A stretch of DNA of 64,000 nt from Neisseria arctica (GTDB lineage: Bacteria > Pseudomonadota > Gammaproteobacteria > Burkholderiales > Neisseriaceae), in NCBI RefSeq assembly GCF_022870905.1, contig NZ_CP091510.1, forward strand, positions 806,001-870,000. Reading direction: 5' to 3'. Under the pieces are notes generated by a model that had not been told where the DNA came from, searched no databases, and worked only from the letters and a program-made list of their open reading frames with translations. Position 1 is the stretch's first letter; each line of letters opens with the position of its first letter. Shown here piece after piece: positions 1 to 8,087 of the stretch. A program made the translations under genes and the position numbers.

Positions 1-624
1 GATGTTTCGCTGAATTTTCCCGATGATGTCCGTGCCTTGCAGCGTTATTTTGGCCCGGCAGACAAACAAGGTTATGTGAAAGCATTTCCGGGCGTGGGCT
101 TGGAAGTGCCGCTGTATATACTCGGCTCGAGTACCGAAAGCGCATACCTTGCGGCGGAGTTGGGTTTGCCTTATGTCTTTGCCGCACATTTTGCCCCGCG
201 TATGCTGGAAATGGCCGTAGAAATTTACCGGCGCGGTTTCAAACCTTCGGCAGTGCTTGATAAGCCCGAAGTGATAGTGTGTTTGAATGCTATTGTGGCC
301 GACAGCGATGAAGAAGCCGCTTATTTGGCAACCTCACAAGAGCAATTTTTTCTGAATGTGGTGCGAAATACGCGCAATCCTTTGCCCTTGCCGGTAGAAA
401 GCATGGAGGGAGTATGGAGCCATCCGGAAGAAGCAATGGTAAGACAAATGCTTTCTGAATCTTTGGTTGGCAGCAAAGAGAGGGTGGCCAAACAGCTTGA
501 ATCATTCCAAAACCGTTTGCATGCGGACGAAGTGATGGCGGTCAGCTATATTTATGATGAAGAAAAGCAATACCGTTCCTACAGCTTGCTAAAAGAAATA
601 GTTTCTGATGGCTGTATCGGGTAA
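1..624 (+). CDS. LLM-class flavin-dependent oxidoreductase, C-terminal part
   Basis: The reading frame is open from base 1, so the N-terminus lies before the window; 207 residues are visible, ending at TAA 622-624. The protein resembles the C-terminal half of the luciferase-like monooxygenase family (MsnO8-type), TIM-barrel enzymes that use reduced flavin. The family signature seen is the strand and turn VPLYILGSSTESAYLAAELG, followed by LPYVFAAHFAP, which typically contacts the flavin phosphate. The substrate cannot be told from the sequence. A DUS inverted pair follows directly and probably terminates the transcript. Confidence 0.85.
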   Translation, partial: DVSLNFPDDVRALQRYFGPADKQGYVKAFPGVGLEVPLYILGSSTESAYLAAELGLPYVFAAHFAPRMLEMAVEIYRRGFKPSAVLDKPEVIVCLNAIVADSDEEAAYLATSQEQFFLNVVRNTRNPLPLPVESMEGVWSHPEEAMVRQMLSESLVGSKERVAKQLESFQNRLHADEVMAVSYIYDEEKQYRSYSLLKEIVSDGCIG

Positions 625-640
625 GTAGAAAATAATATAA

Positions 641-670
641 ATGCCGTCTGAAAATATTTTCAGACGGCAT
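641..670 (+). terminator. DUS inverted-repeat terminator
   Basis: ATGCCGTCTGAA and its reverse complement are separated by a few A/T bases, making a 12-bp stem followed by TTTATTATATT. It lies 16 bp after the stop of the monooxygenase gene. Inverted DUS pairs are known to act as terminators in Neisseria and also serve as uptake signals. Confidence 0.75.
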
Positions 671-1266
671 TTATTATATTAGGGCTTGCGAGGGTGTGTT
701 GTTAAAACAGATTGGCTGGAAAGTTTGCAATAGGTTCTTTACGGACAGGAAAATATTGTTATCTGAGAGTAGCTGGTGAAGGTTAATTGTTAATTTGGAG
801 CTTTTTCAAGCTATTTTGGAAATTATTCGACAGCCGAGAAGTTTAGGCGGTTTGATAGGCGGATTGTGTTGGCCGGTAAGTGTGTAGCCAAATTTAAATA
901 TTTAAGAAGTTTGCAAATGGCTGTTTGGAAATTGGTTTTAGGTTTTATTAGTATCAAGATCAAGCCCGTCTGGATCTTAAAAGTAAAGTGAGCCGGATTT
1001 TCTTTAGTTAAGAAGATTTTCAGTATTGTTTGCACTTACGGATTTAAAACAGGTCGTTTAAGCCGAGATAGCGCACTGCGCACAGTAATTTAATGTGAAA
1101 CACAAAAAGTAGTTATCAAAAGAGTATTCGTTTATTTTAAATGTTTGGGTATAGCCGGGCAGCACACCTATGTTCAATTTACAGACAAATTAAAACATAC
1201 CGTATCCTTATAGCTATCCGATTTCATCTGTATGAAATTGAAATGTCCTATAGATATAAAGGGTAT
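671..1266. other. AT-rich intergenic stretch without a supported gene
   Basis: About 600 bases between the DUS terminator and the next gene (on the minus strand). A 70-codon frame on the minus strand has no ribosome site, no recognisable motif and low-complexity composition, so I treat it as chance. I see no tRNA, no long inverted repeat and no further DUS here. Confidence 0.5.
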
Positions 1267-1779
1267 TTAAACGGGAGTTTTCAAGCTGCGTGCAAGAGCT
1301 AAAGTATCGGCGATCATACCGTTTCCGCTACTGATTTTACTGGCAGTTTCAATAATTAGCAGATTGGCAGGGCGGCCGGCATGAAGGCTCATGCGCATTT
1401 CAGCAGCGGTGAAGGGCAGGCCGCGGCTTTGGAGAAATGCTTGGGCGCGGCGGTTTGCTGTGGTCAGCATGGGCAACAAGGTAATGTCGAGGTGGAAGCG
1501 GCGTACCCCCAAAACAATGATGCGGGCGGCAAACCAGTCTGCTTCTTCAGTGAAAGTATCGGGGCTTGGCGCATCGAATTTATGACGCATCGCTGCAATC
1601 AGCATGGCTACGGTACGGATTTGAGGCAACATCGCTTCGCTGATCATCGGGTGCTCGCCGGTAGTTGCAGGTAATGTAGTTTGGCATAAATCGGCACGGT
1701 GGCTGTTGCCGTCTACAATCAGGTGGGTGCAGTGTAAGGGTTCTGTTTGCGGAAGGGTTTTCAAGGTCGCTGCTTTCAT
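1267..1779 (-). CDS. Hypothetical protein (170 aa), unrecognised
   Basis: I do not recognise this family. The start at ATG 1779 is chosen because GGAG lies 8 bases upstream; a longer frame to 1809 has no such site. The product is about 170 residues, soluble, with no signal peptide or membrane segment. It contains an early HLIVDGNSHRADLC stretch, a central Ala/Met-rich helix (residues 60-75), and a C-terminal glycine-containing stretch SSGNGMIADTLALARS. It stands alone on the minus strand behind a structured leader with two hairpins and a 41-codon frame ending one base before its ATG, which suggests translational coupling or attenuation. Codon use looks like its neighbours. Confidence 0.6.
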   Translation of the reverse strand: MKAATLKTLPQTEPLHCTHLIVDGNSHRADLCQTTLPATTGEHPMISEAMLPQIRTVAMLIAAMRHKFDAPSPDTFTEEADWFAARIIVLGVRRFHLDITLLPMLTTANRRAQAFLQSRGLPFTAAEMRMSLHAGRPANLLIIETASKISSGNGMIADTLALARSLKTPV

Positions 1780-1780
1780 T

Positions 1781-1906
1781 TTATTTGCTCCGGTTAGATT
1801 CGGCGGCAAATAAAAGAAGCCGCCTAAGTTTTCTTGGGCGGCTTTTTTCGCGTTTGCTTATGTGGTTTTGCTGTGTTTCAGACAAGCGCAAAAGAGTACC
1901 GCACAT
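1781..1906 (-). CDS. Possible upstream leader ORF (41 aa)
   Basis: An open frame of 42 codons starts at ATG 1906 and ends with TAA 1783-1781; one A then precedes the ATG of the downstream gene at 1779. The peptide starts MCGTLLRLSETQQNH and is strongly basic in the middle (KREKSRPRKLRR). The ATG lies in the loop of the upstream hairpin, and the second hairpin lies inside the frame. No good Shine-Dalgarno is visible. This could be a coupled leader peptide or a chance frame. I have no family match. Confidence 0.3.
   Translation of the reverse strand: MCGTLLRLSETQQNHISKREKSRPRKLRRLLLFAAESNRSK
1817..1844 (-). promoter_or_regulatory. Leader hairpin (attenuator-like) before the 170-aa gene
   Basis: A 12-bp stem, AAGCCGCCTAAG against CTTGGGCGGCTT with one G-U pair, with a loop of four T. 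T-runs flank it on both strands. On the minus strand it lies about 40 bases upstream of the gene start and would end with CTTTTATTT. No plus-strand gene precedes it that would need a terminator here, so a leader attenuator is plausible. Confidence 0.45.
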
Positions 1907-1919
1907 TTGTGTGGTACCA
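1896..1919 (-). promoter_or_regulatory. Upstream leader hairpin containing GGTACC
   Basis: GGTACCACAC pairs with GTGCGGTAC around a loop of AAAT, with one mismatch; read on the minus strand it is followed by TCTTTT. Together with the hairpin at 1817-1844 it gives a two-stem leader. It does not match a riboswitch consensus I know; GGTACC recalls a T-box motif but the rest of that motif is absent. Confidence 0.35.
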
Positions 1920-2050
1920 ATAAAAATAAGCAAAGGGGCGTAAATTAGATGTATTCATGGGCTTGAGATTAAAACAAAGCATCGAGTATTGTCAATATCC
2001 AATTTGCAAAATCTATAATCATTTTTATAAACTCTTGTAATCCTTGCACT

Positions 2051-2671
2051 TTATTCTCCCCATTTTTTCATTAATGTGTGGGGGATGCGTAGCTGGTCAA
2101 GAATACGGGCAACAACAAAATCAATAAGGTCTTCTATGGTTTTCGGATGGTGGTAGAAACCAGGGGACGGAGGTAGTATTACCACGCCCAATTTGGCAAG
2201 ATTTAAAAGGTTTTGCAGATGCAGGGCGGATAAGGGGGCTTCACGCGGGACGATAATCAGTGGTTTGCGTTCTTTGATGGCAACATCGGCCGCGCGTTCG
2301 ATAAGGTGGTCGGAGGTGCCGTGGGCAATGGCGGCCACCACTCCCATGCTGGCGGGGCATATAATCATGGCATCGGCAGGATTTGTTCCGGATGCGGGCG
2401 GTGCAAACCATTCGTCTTTTCCGAATACCCGCAGCCGTTCGGGCGGAACGCGAAAATGCTCGCATAAGGTTTTCTGACAAGCATCTGCCGAAGCAGGCAG
2501 CTGAAGCCCCATTTCTTGCTTTGCAACCACTTGGGCGGCTTGGGAATAAAGCAGCCATACGGTTTTACCCGCATTCAGCAAACACTCGAGCAATCGCATT
2601 CCGTAAGGCATACCTGAAGCACCGGTAAAGGCTAGGGTAACGGTTTGTATAGAGTGCGTTTGAGTATTCAT
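2051..2671 (-). CDS. ubiX: UbiX flavin prenyltransferase
   Basis: UbiX joins dimethylallyl phosphate to FMN to make the prenylated flavin cofactor of UbiD decarboxylase in ubiquinone synthesis. The protein has the N-terminal GASGMPYGMRLLE loop that binds FMN phosphate, the central CPASMG, then HGTSDHLIERAADVAIKERKPL and VPREAPLSALHLQNLLNL, and the C-terminal PPSPGFYHHPKTIEDLIDF, all standard for the family. I start at ATG 2671 (about 206 aa); a TTG at 2689 would add six residues with no better ribosome site. It is monocistronic here and no ubiD is in the window. Confidence 0.95.
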   Translation of the reverse strand: MNTQTHSIQTVTLAFTGASGMPYGMRLLECLLNAGKTVWLLYSQAAQVVAKQEMGLQLPASADACQKTLCEHFRVPPERLRVFGKDEWFAPPASGTNPADAMIICPASMGVVAAIAHGTSDHLIERAADVAIKERKPLIIVPREAPLSALHLQNLLNLAKLGVVILPPSPGFYHHPKTIEDLIDFVVARILDQLRIPHTLMKKWGE

Positions 2672-2924
2672 TGAAGGGTGCAAGTGCAAAAGTAACGGTA
2701 GGATTATAAACGATAAGGCAGCTTAAATGGGAATCGGAATAGCAGGAATGATGGCAGGAGATACATTGGGTACGGAAATGTTTTCCTAAAGGTTTTCAGA
2801 CGGCCTTTGGGGAAAGATAAAGATATGGTTTAAGAAAAATAGGCATCTTATTTTTGATAAATGCTAAAAATTATATGAATATTGGAATTTTTCTCTTTTC
2901 TTAATATTTTTTTCTGTTATCTGC

Positions 2925-2953
2925 TTGCAGATTTCGGGTAGATACATTACATT
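2925..2953 (+). promoter_or_regulatory. Sigma-70-like promoter for candidate sRNA
   Basis: TTGCAG (2925-2930), a 17-base spacer, then TACATT (2948-2953). A transcript would start near 2960, just before the first stem of the candidate small RNA and far upstream of pgm. Confidence 0.45.
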
Positions 2954-2959
2954 TCTTCA

Positions 2960-3080
2960 CATAAAAATTGAGCTTAAACTCAATGAGACGCCAAGTTAAC
3001 AAGGCGAGAGAAGGAAGAGAAAAAGCAGTACCATTACAGCAAACGAGCTATCCGATAAAATTCGGATATAGCTCGTTTTT
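2960..3080 (+). ncRNA. Candidate small RNA with three stem-loops
   Basis: About 120 nt between ubiX and pgm. Stem 1 (2967-2984) is ATTGAG/CTCAAT around CTTAAA. Stem 2 (2989-3006) is CGCC/GGCG around ten bases. A purine-rich unpaired stretch follows. Stem 3 (3043-3076) is ACGAGCTA+TCCGA against TCGGA+TAGCTCGT with a two-base bulge, followed by TTTTT, a textbook intrinsic terminator. A promoter with 17-bp spacing lies directly upstream. A 36-codon frame crosses it but has no ribosome site and runs through the terminator. I cannot assign it to a named neisserial sRNA. Confidence 0.5.
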
Positions 3081-3301
3081 AATTTTGGGCTAGGCAAATC
3101 AAGCCAAAATCATTGCCTAAACGTTTTTCAGACGGCATCTGAGTTGCCTCAGTAAGTTTCAGTTGGTGTTTTAGTGTGCTTATGTGCAATGTGGGCAGTT
3201 AAGTATCGGGCATATCTGTGAATAATTAAAAACATAGCTGTGTTACAATAGCCGTTGGATTTTTTAATTTTCCGTTGTCAGATCAAGTAAAGGGAAAAAT
3301 G

Positions 3302-4684
3302 ATGGCTCAAATCGCCCGTGATATTTTTAAAGCTTACGATATCCGTGGTATTGTCGGTAAGACGCTCACTGAAGATGCCGCATATTTAATCGGTAAGGCT
3401 ATCGCATCACGTGCAGCCGCACAAAATCTCACTCATATCGCCGTAGGTCGAGACGGGCGTTTGAGTGGTCCGGCTCTGATGGATAATTTGATACGCGGAA
3501 TTACCGAATGCGGAATTCATGTGTTGAATGTGGGTATGGTGGCCACACCGATGCTTTATTTCGCCGCTATCCGAGAATGTTCCGGAAGCGGCGTAATGAT
3601 TACCGGCAGTCATAATCCTCCTGATTACAATGGTTTTAAAATGATGCTCGGCGGCGATACTTTGGCCGGCGAGAGTATTCAGGAATTGCTAGCCGCTATC
3701 GAAAATGATGCTTTTGTAGAAAATGCGGTTGCTGGAAATATTGCCCATAAGGATATTTCAGAAGAATACCGCGAATATATAGCAGCACATATTAAGTTGC
3801 GCCGCCCGATGAATATCGTTATCGATGCCGGTAATGGCGTTGCCGGAGCTTTTGCCGGTGATCTTTATCGGGCTTTGGGCTGTACCGTTACCGAACTTTA
3901 TTGCGATGTAGATGGCAATTTCCCAAATCATCATCCCGATCCGGCCAAGCCCGAGAATCTTCGAGATGTTATACATGCATTGGAAAACGGCGATGCCGAA
4001 ATTGGTTTGGCATTTGATGGAGATGGTGACCGTTTGGGTGTTGTAACCAAAGATGGCCAAATTATTTTCCCCGACCGTCAGTTGATGTTGTTTGCCCAAG
4101 ATGTTTTGAGCCGTAATCCGGGGGCGAAAGTGATTTTCGATGTGAAATCCACCCGCTTGCTGGCTCCTTGGATTAAAAAGCATGGCGGGGAGCCGATTAT
4201 GGAAAAAACCGGGCATAGCTTTATTAAGTCTTCCATGAAGAAAAACAGCGCATTGGTTGCAGGGGAAATGAGCGGCCATACTTTCTTTAAAGAACGCTGG
4301 TTCGGCTTTGACGATGGCATGTATGCCGGCTGTCGTATGTTGGAAATTATTTCCGCTTCGGATGATCCTTCTGCGGTATTAAATGCTTTGCCCGATAGTA
4401 TTTCTACTCCTGAATTGAATATCCATCTGCCTGAAGGCAGTAATGGCCATCAGATTATTAGTGAGTTGGTGGCAGATGCCGAATTTGAAGGTGCGCAAGA
4501 GGTTATTACCATTGATGGCCTACGTGTTGAATTTGCAGACGGCTTCGGCCTGATGCGTGCTTCCAATACGACCCCCGTATTGGTATTGCGCTTTGAAGCC
4601 GATACGGATGAGGCAATTACCCGAATTCAAAGCCAATTCAAGCAGTTGATTGAAAGCTGCCCGGGCTTGAAATGGCCTTTATGA
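3302..4684 (+). CDS. pgm: Phosphomannomutase/phosphoglucomutase
   Basis: Converts hexose 1-phosphates and 6-phosphates (glucose, mannose), feeding lipooligosaccharide and nucleotide-sugar synthesis in the cytoplasm. About 460 aa, the family's usual length. Visible are the phosphoserine loop TGSHNPP (Ser about 103), the Mg-binding DGDGDR (Asp 239, 241, 243), the sugar-binding GEMSGH, and the C-terminal phosphate-binding RASNTTP. ATG 3302 is chosen because AAGGGA ends six bases upstream and the start then aligns with known neisserial Pgm (MxxxxRDIFKAYDIRG); ATG 3299 is adjacent. A DUS terminator follows 27 bp after the stop. Confidence 0.96.
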   Translation: MAQIARDIFKAYDIRGIVGKTLTEDAAYLIGKAIASRAAAQNLTHIAVGRDGRLSGPALMDNLIRGITECGIHVLNVGMVATPMLYFAAIRECSGSGVMITGSHNPPDYNGFKMMLGGDTLAGESIQELLAAIENDAFVENAVAGNIAHKDISEEYREYIAAHIKLRRPMNIVIDAGNGVAGAFAGDLYRALGCTVTELYCDVDGNFPNHHPDPAKPENLRDVIHALENGDAEIGLAFDGDGDRLGVVTKDGQIIFPDRQLMLFAQDVLSRNPGAKVIFDVKSTRLLAPWIKKHGGEPIMEKTGHSFIKSSMKKNSALVAGEMSGHTFFKERWFGFDDGMYAGCRMLEIISASDDPSAVLNALPDSISTPELNIHLPEGSNGHQIISELVADAEFEGAQEVITIDGLRVEFADGFGLMRASNTTPVLVLRFEADTDEAITRIQSQFKQLIESCPGLKWPL

Positions 4685-4710
4685 TTAATTGCTTTTAAAA
4701 CATTAAAAAT

Positions 4711-4737
4711 ATGCCGTCTGAAATTTTCAGACGGCAT
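4711..4737 (+). terminator. DUS inverted-repeat terminator
   Basis: Inverted ATGCCGTCTGAA pair followed by ATTTTTTAT. It lies between the convergent pgm and zapG-like genes and can serve both. Confidence 0.75.
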
Positions 4738-4760
4738 ATTTTTTATCATGGTTTGCTAAA

Positions 4761-5342
4761 TTAGGATTTAGGCAAGTTTGAAGATTGCTCCGTATTTTCC
4801 AGTTCGGTAACATGCGGCGCATCTGTTACGGGTACTTCGCTGACTGGGATTTGCTCGTCAGGATCAAGATCCGAAGGAGGGGCTACTTGTACCGCCTCTG
4901 CGATATCGGCTTCTAGCTTTTCAGGAGAGTGTGCATCAGTTTCTTCTACACTCATGCCTTCGCTTTGCAAAATGCTATCCGTGATTTCAGAAGCTGCAGG
5001 AGCAACTGCCGATACGGCCAAATAAGAAACCGTAACCGATTTATTGCTGCGTAAAGCCAGCTGTTCTTGCAAAGCCTCTTTACCCATCAGGCTTTGGGCT
5101 CCCGTACTTAAATGCTGTATCACTTTCTGATAGCTGCGGTTTAATTCATCTACTGCGGCAGCGGTATCGATAAAGTGTTTATCGACATCTTGACGGTAAT
5201 GCTGGAAAGTTTGTACTAATTCTTCATGCTCTTTTTGCTTGGCTTTATTCTGACGCAATAAAAGCCATGTTATCAGGATACCAACTGCCAGTCCGATAAC
5301 GAATGCCAGTATGAGTTGTACTTCCCAAGGCAGTGTGTTCAC
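4761..5342 (-). CDS. zapG: ZapG/YhcB family (DUF1043) inner-membrane protein
   Basis: 193 aa. One N-terminal transmembrane helix (residues about 8-29, ILAFVIGLAVGILITWLLL) with a short periplasmic end, then a charged coiled-coil (QNKAKQKEHEELVQTFQHYRQDVDKHFIDTAAAVDEL) typical of DUF1043, and a long acidic, disordered C-terminal tail rich in Glu, Ser and Pro. Family members link the Z-ring and envelope growth in gammaproteobacteria; the role in Neisseria is inferred. It is a single gene convergent with pgm. The tail is more acidic and longer than in enterobacterial YhcB. Confidence 0.8.
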   Translation of the reverse strand: MNTLPWEVQLILAFVIGLAVGILITWLLLRQNKAKQKEHEELVQTFQHYRQDVDKHFIDTAAAVDELNRSYQKVIQHLSTGAQSLMGKEALQEQLALRSNKSVTVSYLAVSAVAPAASEITDSILQSEGMSVEETDAHSPEKLEADIAEAVQVAPPSDLDPDEQIPVSEVPVTDAPHVTELENTEQSSNLPKS

Positions 5343-5518
5343 AATACTCTCCTTTTCCGGTTTGGTAATTTTAGGTTGCCCAAATATGAAAATAAATACC
5401 GTAGATTCGTATCATTTTCTTTTTTGGCAGCTATTTTCAAGAATAGATATAGTCTTCATCTTACCAATGAAGCGAATAGATAAACAAGGTTTATAGCTTA
5501 TAAAGTTATTTGATTTTA

Positions 5519-6589
5519 TTAAACAATAAGATATGTTGGAGAGAAATATAAATATGCAGCTGGATAGGCTGCCTGTACGTTACTGTTGCTCACGTTGGCT
5601 ATACCAAGCGTGGCGGCATATCGTTGCCGGCTTTCTTGGCTATACGGGCTGGTGTTGGGGTTGCGTGCTATATCGGCCAAAATGGCCTGCTCAATCGGTT
5701 TTAACTCTGCCCAGATTCCTTTTTCGGCGTGTTGTTCATTGAGTTGCTGCAAGCGGCTTGATGCGGCTTCTTCTAGGCTTAATTCGGGTGTGATTATCAT
5801 GTCTTGTACAACTGCCCGCATGTACATAGGCGTGTGGTTCAACCGCTTAAACATGGTGTAAAAGGCGGCTTTATCGGCTTGTTTGCCTGTACGTTTCTGA
5901 TAAACATCGGCTAAAAAGTCGGTAAATTCTTTACCTAAAAGGGGAAAATCCAGGGCGTGGGCAAAGTGGAAAAACGGGGCTTTGCTGTTGTTGAACATGG
6001 CTTTCAGGCCATTGGTGCTGCTGCCTGTGAAAATGGTTTTCACGCGGTTTTGGTTGATGTCCAAGCCTGTGCGCAATGAACGTATTAGGCCGCTTGTGTC
6101 TTTTATCCGTGCCAGTTCCTGAACTTCGTCCAGCAATAGCAATGTCGGAGCGTTGTCGTGGGCTATGCTGGTAATAATGTCGCTGATTTTGGGTAGGGTT
6201 TCGGCTTTGTTTTCCCGCCCTATGCCTATGCCCATGATGTCAATTTTGTTCAGACTGCCTAAAAATGATTTGATGCCGCTGCCTGTCCGTATGCTTTGGG
6301 CGAAGTGATATAAGGCTGTTTGAAAATCGGCGGCAACGTTTGCGCCTGTATCGTCCATAAATGAAAAGTAAAACACATTGAAGCCCATACGTTCGGCAGT
6401 AGGGGCAATGTCTTTTAATAGAAATTGTATTTTACCCATGCGGCGCGGGGCAAAGAGTGTAAACGCATATGTGATGCCGTTTAGGCTGGTTAGCAGTCTC
6501 TCTGCATAATTGGCGCAGCGGCAATATAAAGCGTCTTTTGTTTGCATGATATTCAGCCGTTTTGGTCTTTGTTGGATGTTATTACACAT
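5519..6589 (-). pseudogene. AAA-type ATPase with altered Walker A and replaced C-terminus
   Basis: 356-codon frame resembling single-domain ATPases of the archaeal-type AAA group often found near integrases. The P-loop reads APRRMGKIQF: the conserved Thr/Ser after GK is Ile, a one-base change (ACA to ATA). Walker B is TLLLLDEVQEL, near residues 151-161, and an arginine-rich sensor segment GLIRSLRTGL follows. After SNVQAA, where relatives continue into a winged-helix segment, the frame reads YPAAYLYFSPTYLIV and stops, so the C-terminus looks truncated or fused to flanking DNA. No clear ribosome site precedes either possible start (6589 or 6547). It lies 138 bp downstream of the integrase on the same strand, in a DUS-free region. 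Probably a decaying island gene. Confidence 0.6.
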
Positions 6590-6727
6590 TCAATAAATAA
6601 TTATATAAATAATATATGATTTTATCTAAGACGGCTCTTAGGGTGTTGGCTTCGATTACGGGGCATATCGACCACAATAAGCAACAAAAAACAGCAACGG
6701 AACTGGTGTTTGTGACTTTCAGGTAAC

Positions 6728-7930
6728 CTATAACCCGCTGGCAACAGCTTTCAGGCTATCCACTGCTTTGTTATACCAATCGCTATACCACTGCATCATT
6801 GCCCAGCGTTCTTCCATGTAGTCAGCTCGGTTATAGGCGGCTCTTATCTTGTTTTCTTCAACGTGGGCAAGCTGTAATTCGATAGCATCAGGATTAAAGC
6901 CTTGTTCATTCAGTACGCTACTGGCGAGGCTGCGGAAGCCGTGGGGTGTGGCAATGCCTTTATAGCCCATGTTATTGATGATTTTGCCTAAGGTATTTTC
7001 ACTGATATAGCCGCTGGTGTTCTTGTGGCTCGGGAATAGATACGGTGTTTCCCCCGTCAGGTCGTAAAGCTCTTGCAACAGCTCAATTGTCCAATCCGAC
7101 AATGGAACTTCATGCGGTCTTGGCCGCTTCATTCTTTCGGCCGGAACGCGCCATAGCTTGGCCTTGAAGTCGATTTCTGCCCACATACCGCCCCGCAATT
7201 CGGTATTACGCAAAAACACCAGCATAATCAACATCACGCCGATTCTGTTCTGCTGGTTCACATCGGCCACAAGCAAGCGGCGGTAAAATTCGGTCAGCTC
7301 TTCACCCGGCAAAGCGGGCATATGCTTGGTTTTGGGTTTGGGCAAATACTGCTTTAATGCACGGGCGGGGTTACGGTCTGTTAATTCCAACATGGCCGCA
7401 TATTCAAAAACCGCCCCTATCCATTGCCTGATTTTCTCGGCAGTCGGAATTGAACCGCGTACAACGATGCGATCTAACAGGTTCTTAATGGCCGCCACAT
7501 TGATTTCATCCAACGGCATATTGCCGATTAACGGTAGTACGTCTTTCTGGAAGTGGTGTAATACCCTTTCTGCATGTATGGGCTTCCAGCGATGCAGGTT
7601 GGCCGCGTGCCATTGATGGGTGATTGCCTGAAAGGTGTTAGCCAGTGCTGCTGCTCTTTCGGCTTTGGCTTGCTGTTTGGTCGCGCTTGGGTCTTGCCCT
7701 GCTGCCAACATAGCGCGTGCATTATTAGCTGCTTCGCGAGCTTCTGAGAGTGATACAGCAGGGTATTTACCGATTGAAAGCAGTTTTTCTTTTCTATCAA
7801 TACGGTACTTCAATCGCCATAACTTACCGCCTGCGGGGGTAACAACCAGATGCAGGCCCGCCCCATCTGAAAGCTTATAGGGCTTATCAGTTGGCTTAGC
7901 ATTTTTAATTTGACGGTCATTTAGTGGCAT
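6728..7930 (-). CDS. P4-type tyrosine integrase
   Basis: Site-specific recombinase of 400 aa, full family length. The N-terminal arm-binding domain (DUF4102 type) covers residues 1-85 (LTDxxIKNAKP-like start, SDGAGLHLVVTPAGGKLWR, LSIGKYPAVSLSEAR). A core-binding domain lies around 100-195. The catalytic domain carries Arg 246 (TELRGG), His 330 and Arg 333 (HGFR), His 356 (LAHVEENK) and Tyr 366 (AAYNRA), so it should be active. It is transcribed away from tRNA-Leu, and a 16-bp direct repeat lies between them. Such enzymes insert islands at or near tRNA genes; only one other island gene remains here. Confidence 0.95.
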   Translation of the reverse strand: MPLNDRQIKNAKPTDKPYKLSDGAGLHLVVTPAGGKLWRLKYRIDRKEKLLSIGKYPAVSLSEAREAANNARAMLAAGQDPSATKQQAKAERAAALANTFQAITHQWHAANLHRWKPIHAERVLHHFQKDVLPLIGNMPLDEINVAAIKNLLDRIVVRGSIPTAEKIRQWIGAVFEYAAMLELTDRNPARALKQYLPKPKTKHMPALPGEELTEFYRRLLVADVNQQNRIGVMLIMLVFLRNTELRGGMWAEIDFKAKLWRVPAERMKRPRPHEVPLSDWTIELLQELYDLTGETPYLFPSHKNTSGYISENTLGKIINNMGYKGIATPHGFRSLASSVLNEQGFNPDAIELQLAHVEENKIRAAYNRADYMEERWAMMQWYSDWYNKAVDSLKAVASGL

Positions 7931-8011
7931 TTGGGGGTATTTTTTTCAGGGGTATTTGCAAGATACCCCAAAATATACCCCCGCTTTTTGGTTGATTCAA
8001 CAGGATTGCAT

Positions 8012-8027
8012 TGGACGTTATTGGATA
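8012..8027 (+). repeat. Att-like direct repeat, copy 1
   Basis: TGGACGTTATTGGATA, identical to the copy at 8088-8103. It lies 81 bp from the integrase start, the usual position for an integrase-proximal attachment site. Confidence 0.5.
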
Positions 8028-8087
8028 TAAAACCGGTGACGAGGGAATGGGTAAACCGGCTGAAAGCCTTGCCCTGATTAAATCTTG

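Larger units (their letters stand above)
5343..8087. mobile_element. Remnant of an integrative island next to tRNA-Leu
   Basis: The span from after the zapG-like start to the att-like repeat contains an intact P4-type integrase and a degenerate ATPase gene. No DUS occurs from about 5.4 to 8.15 kb, while the rest of the window averages more than one per kb. The tRNA-Leu gene sits at the right edge. I infer acquisition by integration followed by deletion of most cargo. The left boundary is uncertain; it may lie at the abrupt end of the ATPase gene near 5519-5560. Confidence 0.5.

Noticed and set aside
641..670. CRISPR array from repeated short sequences across the window
   Set aside because: The repeats are dispersed DUS elements, often inverted pairs, without regular spacers or cas genes.
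823..1035. 70-codon minus-strand frame after the monooxygenase gene
   Set aside because: AT-rich, no ribosome site, no motif; likely chance.
1896..1919. T-box riboswitch upstream of the 170-aa gene
   Set aside because: Only GGTACC matches; the conserved T-box sequence and specifier loop are absent and the gene is not an aminoacyl-tRNA or amino acid gene.
2983..3094. 36-codon frame (MRRQVNKAREGREK...) across the candidate sRNA
   Set aside because: No ribosome site, runs through the intrinsic terminator, and the stems explain the sequence better.
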